Below are positions 59,101 to 64,000 of a stretch of 64,000 nucleotides of DNA, piece after piece (position 1 is the stretch's first letter; every line of letters starts with the position of its first letter). The notes under the pieces were generated by a model. It searched no databases. It was not told the origin of the DNA and was given only the letters and a program-made list of their open reading frames with translations. Both the position numbers and the translations under genes were made by a program. Origin of the DNA: JBCCFW01 sp039029535 (lineage in GTDB: Bacteria; Acidobacteriota; JBCCFW01); the NCBI GenBank assembly GCA_039029535.1, contig JBCCFW010000012.1, forward strand, positions 1 to 64,000, in the 5' to 3' direction.

Positions 59101-60955
59101 GATCATCGGCCTGGAGCTGACCGTCGACTACGAGGGTCCGACGGGGGTCTATCAGCTCACGCAGATCATCCTGTTCAACGTCGGTCAGCTCGTGGACGTC
59201 GTGCTCTACCAGCTCGGCTTCGAGGGGGCGGGTGACGCCGGCTGGATCCACGGCACCGACCGCGGTCCCGACGACTGGGAGCGCGGCACGCCCGACGGCA
59301 CCGGGACCGATCCGAACATGGCAGCCAGCGGCGCCAACTGCTGGGGCAACGACCACGGTGGCAACTACCCACGCAACGCGACGAACTGGCTGTCGAGCCC
59401 CGGCATCGACACGACCGGTGCCACGGGGGTCATGCTCTCCTACCAGCGCTGGCTCACCGTGGAGGACGGCGTCTACGACCAGGCGCGGGTCATCGTGGAG
59501 AGCACCGAGATCTGGGCGAACCCCGTCGGCGGTGGTGCCGACCACCTCCTGGACGACTCCTGGCGTCTCGTCGAGCACGACATCTCGGCGGTGGCCGACG
59601 ACAACCCGAGCGTCACGATCATCTTCGAGCTCGAGACCGACGGTGGTCTTCAGTTCGGCGGCTGGAACGTCGACGACCTGACCGTCTTCTATCGCGAGTG
59701 GCAGTGCTCGGCGGTCCCGCCGCCGGCAACCGAGACGCTCTGCGACGACGGTGTCGACGACGACATGGACGGTGCCGTCGACTGCGACGATCCCGACTGC
59801 GCGCTGTCCTGCCCCGAGGCCGACTGCTTCGACGGAGTCGACAACGACGGCGACGGCCGGGCGGACTGCGAGGACCTCGATTGCGCCGACGAGTGCGTCG
59901 AGATGGACTGCTCCGACGGCGTCGACGAGGACATGGACGGAGACACCGACTGTGCCGACGACGACTGCTGGCTCTCCTGTCCGGAAGGCGAGTGCGACGA
60001 CGGCATCGACAACGACGCCGACGGTGACGTCGACTGCGCCGACGACGACTGCTGGCTCTCGTGCCCCGAGGGTGAGTGCGACGACGGCCTGGACAACGAC
60101 ATGGACGGCGCCGTCGATTGCGACGACTCCGACTGCTGGCTGTCCTGCCCCGAGGGCGAGTGCGACGACGGGATGGACAACGACATGGACGGCGCCGTCG
60201 ACTGCGACGACCCGGACTGCGCCCTGTCCTGTCCCGAGGCCGACTGCGCCGACGGCGTGGACGACGATGGCGACGGCGCGACCGACTGCGCGGATCCCGA
60301 CTGCTGGCTCTCGTGTCCCGAGGGCGAGTGTGACGACGGGATGGACAACGACGGTGACGGCGACGTCGACTGTGCCGACGAAGACTGCGCGCTGTCCTGT
60401 CCCGAGGACGACTGCGCCGACGGGATGGACGACGACGGCGACGGCGCGATCGACTGTGCCGACCCCGACTGCTGGCCGGTCTGCCCCGAGGGTGAGTGCG
60501 ACGACGGCATCGACAACGACGGCGATGGTGACGCGGACTGTGCCGACGCCGACTGTGCGGGCAGCCCGAGCTGCGAGGCCGGCAACTGCGATGACGGCGT
60601 CGACAACGACGGCGACGGTGACGACGACTGCTACGACACCGACTGTCTCGGTGATGCGGCCTGTGCCGAGCTCCTGGCGGTGAACCGTCAGTTGGTCATC
60701 GGGCTCGGCGGCCTGACGCCCTTGCTCCGAGACATCAACGAGCCGGGCTGCACGGCGGCGCCGCGCTTCACGCTCTGCACGAACGGACCCGACGACGCCC
60801 TGGTGGCCGGCTCCCTCGACGCCGGCATCCGGCTGGTGGACGAGCGGCTCACTCCAGCGGGTCCCCGTCGGCTGTGGCTCTACCAGCACTCGGAGCCGGG
60901 ATCCCGGCTGCGCGTCCACAAGGACGGCGACGACCTGATCGTCATCGCCGACTGA
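56120..60955 (+). CDS. secreted M36 (fungalysin)-like metalloprotease with beta domains and 11 acidic Cys repeats
   Basis: A 1611-residue product from GTG 56120 (GGAG 9 nt upstream). A signal peptide (LLLGLVVLAPTALA) and a propeptide-like region of ~250 residues precede the catalytic domain. The zinc motif is HEWGHGLDEH (His485, Glu486, His489), with Glu505 in GARGEGVSD as the probable third ligand, so it should be an active gluzincin. After it come a fibronectin-III-like domain (LDQVQVTWTPVAGATEYAVY), beta domains typical of secreted proteases (VDLTNVGNRGATAVRGSMRL), and a lectin/jelly-roll-like part (NWLSSPGIDTTGATGVMLSY). Eleven ~28-residue repeats follow, then a ~95-residue end module shared with the 46685 gene. 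Extracellular proteolysis is the likely role. Confidence 0.85.
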   Translation: MARPAPLRSHCVRSLLLGLVVLAPTALAIQPAGDLTPADPAPGPPPFLIHQVDTAVSQAWMESDEAWKGLVEDLGGTWQARLDQRTGRPASIMGSGQPWLPGLGNDLTWEALGFQREPGAAKQLTVVETRARELLDRHPGLFDLAAAGADVVRDDERSVVLDDGRIVSLRLRVERDGLPVDDSWLEFRLSHGNLVQLASSHLSDNLAVAPTTVTFGQEEAHERFLTELAESLQVKRDELKIRLEHREPRLSLRPWAGPSGKGELGYRLTWRFGVRLQGEHPSWMGWVDAVTGAVFVLHDENTYQCSAPATPRGRVVGGVFVGPIEEVPEVVRGMPFARVVNGATVEADPNGSYDYTPGQPATTELDGRYFSMNCVGCTNPTNPNVTNPTSGTLDLGFGGADEVGNGFSTPADRNCFFHLQRVRLLAGKHLDGASTMGYVDLDIPSNVNIADSCNAFYTPGTPTVNFFRSNATCNNTGLIADVMQHEWGHGLDEHTGWAGDGARGEGVSDICGWLSTQDSALARYFFVGNGNGLREADEDIAGLITVSNIDMFCGGGPGPLGYGVHCEGQIISQTFWRMTRLLRQAAVDAGGTEAAGWQQAERLFFLSMPLSNTYLPDQPGSTYDAVVLVDDDDGDLTNGTPNGEWIDDAFLAHEIASTPQAGDSADCTPPASPMITLTPLEHPGSGLDQVQVTWTPVAGATEYAVYRNDDDTGAGADIPLATVLPPTTTVFDDNVLDGETYRYRVSVFTADGCFNIDENQEEITIGQRARFALDGWVIDDFEFGNANGQPDVGERFRIPLSVLNESGFDVTNVQVDLSSTTPGVNVLISGQTLGDMTADEVRMTAAPHLLVEIDAGFTCDDPLGLEVSVEATEGCWATDLGLTAGCAVPDPRPRLVYEDVIVGDSPAFGGSGNADGIVDPGEIIRLPVDLTNVGNRGATAVRGSMRLTGGPPGTRVGDPTDTWANIAVGATERTGLDTPPHFALVVPDDAPCGSIIGLELTVDYEGPTGVYQLTQIILFNVGQLVDVVLYQLGFEGAGDAGWIHGTDRGPDDWERGTPDGTGTDPNMAASGANCWGNDHGGNYPRNATNWLSSPGIDTTGATGVMLSYQRWLTVEDGVYDQARVIVESTEIWANPVGGGADHLLDDSWRLVEHDISAVADDNPSVTIIFELETDGGLQFGGWNVDDLTVFYREWQCSAVPPPATETLCDDGVDDDMDGAVDCDDPDCALSCPEADCFDGVDNDGDGRADCEDLDCADECVEMDCSDGVDEDMDGDTDCADDDCWLSCPEGECDDGIDNDADGDVDCADDDCWLSCPEGECDDGLDNDMDGAVDCDDSDCWLSCPEGECDDGMDNDMDGAVDCDDPDCALSCPEADCADGVDDDGDGATDCADPDCWLSCPEGECDDGMDNDGDGDVDCADEDCALSCPEDDCADGMDDDGDGAIDCADPDCWPVCPEGECDDGIDNDGDGDADCADADCAGSPSCEAGNCDDGVDNDGDGDDDCYDTDCLGDAACAELLAVNRQLVIGLGGLTPLLRDINEPGCTAAPRFTLCTNGPDDALVAGSLDAGIRLVDERLTPAGPRRLWLYQHSEPGSRLRVHKDGDDLIVIAD
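59741..60664 (+). repeat. eleven ~84-bp repeats encoding a Cys/Asp-rich motif
   Basis: Each unit reads CxDGxDxDxDGxxDCxDxDC, usually followed by four to eight residues such as WLSCPEGE. The Asp pattern fits calcium binding, with three or four Cys per unit. The DNA copies are similar enough to recombine. One isolated copy occurs in the 46685 gene. Such repeats are common before the C-terminal end module of secreted proteins in delta-type bacteria. Confidence 0.9.
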
Positions 60956-61039
60956 GCCGGGCGCTCTCAGGCCCCGAGGTCACCGGTCGATAGACCTCCC
61001 GTCACGGCGACGTGCGTCGACGTCGCGGGAGGTCCGCCC

Positions 61040-61912
61040 ATGATCCTGAGAGCTGCCGTCATCACGAGTCTCACCTGCCTGCTCGCTGCTCCTCCGGTGG
61101 GGGCCGGCGGCAAGTCCCGCTCCCGTGCTCAGGGCGCTCACGCCGAGCACGGTCATGGGCATCAGGGGTCACACGACCACGCTCAGGGCGACTCCCACCA
61201 TCGACATGGCCACCAGGGCGGGAAGCACGCCTGGGGTTACGAGGGGGCGGCCGGTCCGCAGAACTGGGGTTCGCTCTCGCACGACTACGAGCGCTGCTCG
61301 TGGGGGACGCAGCAGTCGCCCATCGACATCAAGACCCGGGCGGCGGGTCGTTCGAGCTGGGTGGGCCCGGTGCGCTTCGCCTATCGGGACGGAGCGCTGG
61401 AGGTGCTGAACAACGGTCACACCATCCAGGTGGCCTCGGAGGGGAGCAGCTACGCGGTGCTCGGCGGTCGGCGCTACGAGCTCGTGCAGTTCCACTTCCA
61501 CAGCCCCAGCGAGCACACCGTCGATGGCGCGAGCTTCGAGATGGAGGCGCACTTCGTGCACCGCGATCACCAGGGACAGCTCGCGGTGGTGGCCGTTCTC
61601 TTGACCCGGGGTGCTTTCAATCCGGCGCTTCAGGTGGTCTGGGACCACATGCCCCGCCACGCGAACGAGAGAGTCGCGGAGCCGGTCGGCTTCAACGCGA
61701 CCTCGTTGCTCCCACCCAGCCGAGAGGCCTGGCACTTCCCGGGCTCGCTGACCACGCCGCCGTGTTCAGAGGGCGTGTCGTGGTATGTCTTGAAGGAGCC
61801 GGTGGAGGTGTCGCGTGCGCAGATCGCCGCGTTCCGCCGGGTCATGCCACCGAATGCCCGGCCGGTGCAGCCCCTCCACGGTCGACAGGTGGTGACCTCG
61901 AGCTGGCAGTAG
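61040..61912 (+). CDS. secreted alpha-class carbonic anhydrase with a His-rich linker
   Basis: A 290-residue product from ATG 61040 (GGGAGG 7 nt upstream). A signal peptide (AAVITSLTCLLAAPPVGAG) is followed by a linker (residues ~34-63) with 11 His. The rest is a complete alpha-carbonic anhydrase: WGYEGAAGPQNWG start, SPIDIKT, zinc ligands His152, His154 (FHFHSPSEH) and His171 (EAHFVH), and LTTPPCSEGV with Thr239. Cys86 and Cys242 can form the disulphide of exported bacterial members. It hydrates CO2 in the periplasm or outside. The His-rich linker could collect zinc for the active site. It stands alone, and its 3' end is overlapped by an antisense small gene. Confidence 0.95.
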   Translation: MILRAAVITSLTCLLAAPPVGAGGKSRSRAQGAHAEHGHGHQGSHDHAQGDSHHRHGHQGGKHAWGYEGAAGPQNWGSLSHDYERCSWGTQQSPIDIKTRAAGRSSWVGPVRFAYRDGALEVLNNGHTIQVASEGSSYAVLGGRRYELVQFHFHSPSEHTVDGASFEMEAHFVHRDHQGQLAVVAVLLTRGAFNPALQVVWDHMPRHANERVAEPVGFNATSLLPPSREAWHFPGSLTTPPCSEGVSWYVLKEPVEVSRAQIAAFRRVMPPNARPVQPLHGRQVVTSSWQ

Positions 61913-62119
61913 GCTCAGGTCGAGAGCTCGAGTAGAGCGAGAGTCGGAGCGGATGGCGGCGACGGCGTTCATGTGGTTCTGGAGCCAGTTGAGACGCTCG
62001 GTCGGCGTCAGGGTCAGGAACCAGCGGATGAGCGTCAGGTCCGTGCCGTCGTCCGCGAAGACCGGCGGCTCCTCGACGTCCTTCCGACGCTCGATCTTGC
62101 TCACGTTCTCGTCAGACAT
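61766..62119 (-). CDS. small conserved-type cytosolic protein, 3' end antisense to the carbonic anhydrase
   Basis: A 117-residue product from ATG 62119. Residues ~28-57 (LTLIRWFLTLTPTERLNWLQ) look like a family of short proteins with an LIRWxLxLTPxERL motif. The ATG overlaps the stop of the upstream acetyltransferase-like gene by 8 nt, so it is co-translated. Only the first ~70 residues look natural; from 61912 downward the frame reads through the carbonic anhydrase on the other strand, and the His/Arg-rich tail may be a by-product of a lost stop codon. Confidence 0.55.
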   Translation of the reverse strand: MSDENVSKIERRKDVEEPPVFADDGTDLTLIRWFLTLTPTERLNWLQNHMNAVAAIRSDSRSTRALDLSLLPARGHHLSTVEGLHRPGIRWHDPAERGDLRTRHLHRLLQDIPRHAL

Positions 62120-63275
62120 CCGCGCACTCTAGTCCGTCGGATGGTCGCAGGGGGCACTCCTCCCGCGCCGTCTCGAGGTCCCGGGCGACAGCCTGTCGTT
62201 CCTCGGCGAGGTACTCCGCCAGCACCTCCTGGAAGCGGTCGTCGAAGATGCGATGCGCCGAGTGCGTGGCCATGGGGACGAAGCCGCGGGCGAACTTGCC
62301 GGGCGAGTTTCCGAAGCCCGAGGAGAAGCGTTGCCAGCCCTTCTCGATGAGCACGCGGATCGGCGTGTAGAACGCCAGGTTGAAGTAGAGGTCGGGCCAG
62401 TGACCCCGGCAGCCCCAGTAGCGACCGTGCAGGTTGCCGTCACCCGTCACGCTGAGGCTGCCGCCCACCGCCTCGCCGTCGTGTCGCGCCAGGCAGAGCA
62501 GGAGCCGGTGGCTCCACTCGCCGAACAGGACCTCCCAGGTCTCGCGCTTGAGGTAGTGGCTGCCGGTGCCGTGCTCGCGACAGGTGATGGAGTAGAACTC
62601 GTACATGAGCTCGAGGTGCTCGGCCTCGATGGCGTCGCCTTCCAGGACCTCGATGGTCAGGCCCTGAGCCTCCACGCTGCGGAGCTCGCGGCGGATCTTC
62701 TTGCGGTGCCGAGCGCGGAAGCAGGCGAGGTAGTCCTCGAAGTCGGACCAGCCGCGGTTCTCGAGGACGAGCTGTGAGCTGAGCCGACGCACGTGCCCGA
62801 GCTGCTCCAGCGCGCGGGCCTCGTCCTCTTGCAAGAAGAGGTAGTGAACGCCGTTGAGCCCGGCGGCCCGGGTGCTCTCCTCGATGGTCTCGGCCATGAG
62901 GGGAAGGAGGCGCTCACGAGCGACTCCGGGAGCGAAGAGGAAGTGCGGACAGGTGGCCGGCGTGAACGGCACCATCGAGACGGCCTTGGGGTAGTACGGC
63001 ACCCCGAGACGCTCGGCGAGCATCCACCACTGATAGTCGTAGATGAACTCGCCCCGGCCGTCGCCCTTGACGTAGAGCGGGCAGGCCGCGACGACCCGAC
63101 CGTCCTGGCAGATGACCAGGTGCTGGGGGAGGACCCCGTGGTCGACGGTGGCCGAGGAGGTCTCGAGCGCCCGCAGGTAGACGTGCTCGAGAAAGGGGGA
63201 GCCCCCGCGATCGAGGGCGTCCCACTCGGTCGGATCGACGTTCTCGATCCCGTTGACGAGCTCGGCTTCCAGCAC
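62112..63275 (-). CDS. FemAB/GNAT-like acyltransferase family protein (DUF482/COG3146-like)
   Basis: A ~387-residue product. Start is placed at GTG 63275; the frame is open to 63368, but that part overlaps the divergent gene start and has poor composition. No good ribosome site was found, so the start is uncertain. The family pattern is clear: NVDPTEWDAL, SPFLEHVYLRALE, ACPLYVKGDGRGEFIYDYQW, RARHRKKIRRELRSVEAQGL, and the C-terminal GNAT-like GGSLSVTGDGNLHGRYWGC. Relatives are annotated as peptidoglycan- or N-acyltransferase-related but few have known substrates. It is coupled to the 62119 small gene and divergent from the DUF4328 gene. Confidence 0.82.
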   Translation of the reverse strand: MLEAELVNGIENVDPTEWDALDRGGSPFLEHVYLRALETSSATVDHGVLPQHLVICQDGRVVAACPLYVKGDGRGEFIYDYQWWMLAERLGVPYYPKAVSMVPFTPATCPHFLFAPGVARERLLPLMAETIEESTRAAGLNGVHYLFLQEDEARALEQLGHVRRLSSQLVLENRGWSDFEDYLACFRARHRKKIRRELRSVEAQGLTIEVLEGDAIEAEHLELMYEFYSITCREHGTGSHYLKRETWEVLFGEWSHRLLLCLARHDGEAVGGSLSVTGDGNLHGRYWGCRGHWPDLYFNLAFYTPIRVLIEKGWQRFSSGFGNSPGKFARGFVPMATHSAHRIFDDRFQEVLAEYLAEERQAVARDLETAREECPLRPSDGLECADV

Positions 63276-63355
63276 GAGGAGGAGAGTGCGCCGGAGACGG
63301 CCGGGACGCAAGTGACGACTGCACCTGCGGTAGGATGATGTTGGAGGGAGGAGCC

Positions 63356-64000
63356 GTGGCAACGACACCGCAACCGTACGAGCCGCCCCAGGCCGATCTG
63401 ATCGCGCCGCCCCCGGTCATGCCCTCGGCGACCCAGCTGGTTCGCTTCGTCATGATCTCGGCGGCGATCACCGTGGTGGCCAGCCTGGCCCAGTCGGCCA
63501 TCGAATTCGTCGCCCTGGCCCTCGGCTGGAACCTCCACGACACGACGGTGGACTTGCCGAGCTTCGCTGCCTTCGCCGCCGTGACGCTCCTTGCTCTCGC
63601 TGCACTGGTGGTCTTGCTCGGGTGGTCGGCTTCCCTGATCGGCTTCCTCTGCTGGATCCATCGGGCCACTCGCATCGCCCGGGCGCTCAACTCCATGCCG
63701 ACCACCCTGGATCCGAGCTGGGCCGTGGCCGGGTTCTTCATCCCCTTCCTCAACTTCTACTGGCCCTACTTGGCGGTGAAGGAGCTTTGGCAGACCAGTG
63801 ACCCCTCGGCGCCGACGAACTGGAAGGACGCCCCCGTCACTCCGGTCGTCTTCCTCTGGTGGCCGGTCTTTCTCGGTCATGCCTTCATCAGCCTCATCGG
63901 GCTGATCTGGACGGTCGCCGACTGGCAGGCCGAGTCACCCGCCACCGCTTGGGTGTCGGCTGGACTCAGTGCTCTGATGGCGGTCCCAGCCGGCTTGTTC
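63356..64000 (+). CDS. DUF4328 multi-pass membrane protein (partial, cut by right edge)
   Basis: Open from GTG 63356 to the window end (215 codons seen), preceded by GGAGGGAGGAG. A Pro-rich N-terminus is followed by hydrophobic helices (FVMISAAITVVASLAQSAIE, FAAVTLLALAALVVLLGWSA). The family signature is present: WIHRATRIARALN, then PSWAVAGFFIPFLNFYWPYL and VKELWQTSDP. DUF4328 proteins are membrane proteins without a defined function. Divergent from the acyltransferase-like gene, with a short shared promoter region. Confidence 0.85.
   Translation, partial: MATTPQPYEPPQADLIAPPPVMPSATQLVRFVMISAAITVVASLAQSAIEFVALALGWNLHDTTVDLPSFAAFAAVTLLALAALVVLLGWSASLIGFLCWIHRATRIARALNSMPTTLDPSWAVAGFFIPFLNFYWPYLAVKELWQTSDPSAPTNWKDAPVTPVVFLWWPVFLGHAFISLIGLIWTVADWQAESPATAWVSAGLSALMAVPAGLF

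Noticed and set aside
56114..60919. 1601-codon frame antisense to the metalloprotease gene
   Set aside because: Low-complexity product rich in Val, Asp, His and Gly, typical of a GC-biased shadow; the plus strand encodes clear domains over the whole length.

Overview
The window looks like chromosome of a high-GC Gram-negative bacterium with lipoproteins, periplasmic adaptors, RND pumps and many secreted multi-domain proteins. The mix (TPR-CHAT protease, ECF sigma factors, pentapeptide-repeat membrane proteins, DUF4328, permease/M1-like fusions, Asp/Cys 'CDDG.DND.DG' repeats) fits Acidobacteriota or Myxococcota-type lineages best. This is inference from gene content, not a taxonomic assignment. 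No rRNA and no CRISPR array were seen. One tRNA is present (tRNA-Cys, minus strand, 26161-26235).

Region A (1-13.3 kb) is a signalling and regulation cluster, visibly less GC-rich than the right half. It holds a TPR-CHAT protease cut by the left edge, a class III nucleotide cyclase with one membrane segment, a protein with two XRE-type HTH domains, an ECF-type sigma factor, a single-pass membrane protein, an IS3 orfA relic, a T5orf172 (GIY-YIG-like) protein with an integrase-arm-like N-terminus, and a coupled pair of pentapeptide-repeat and peptidoglycan-binding proteins.

Region B (13.3-26.3 kb) looks like an integrated accessory element. It holds two overlapping small ribbon-helix-helix-like genes, an XRE-TPR regulator coupled to a secreted protein, a two-gene cassette with a QueC-like PP-loop enzyme, a pentapeptide membrane protein beside an H-type-lectin membrane protein, and a PrimPol/SF3-helicase replication protein. 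A large serine recombinase closes the region, and its reading frame runs antisense through tRNA-Cys. The tRNA therefore probably marks the right boundary of the element.

Region C (26.5-44.1 kb) is one long plus-strand transporter operon with overlapping or nearly overlapping genes. In order it encodes an ABC ATPase, an ABC-2-type permease followed after an in-frame TAG by its M1-peptidase-like periplasmic part, an intact paralogue of that fusion, a lipoprotein membrane-fusion protein, an RND pump, a second RND pump fused in one chain to an ABC ATPase, and a last ABC-2-type permease. The RND-ABC fusion is among the most unusual objects here.

Region D (44.4-64 kb) holds large secreted proteins that share C-terminal modules, a two-gene module of an SF1 helicase and an unknown partner (possible defence), an HTH/coiled-coil protein, a fungalysin-like metalloprotease with 11 acidic Cys repeats, a secreted alpha-carbonic anhydrase with a His-rich linker, a FemAB/GNAT-like protein, and a DUF4328 membrane protein cut by the right edge. 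The best candidates for undescribed systems are the QueC-like cassette (16991-19860), the hybrid ABC/RND operon (26508-44132) and the helicase pair (51743-54962).
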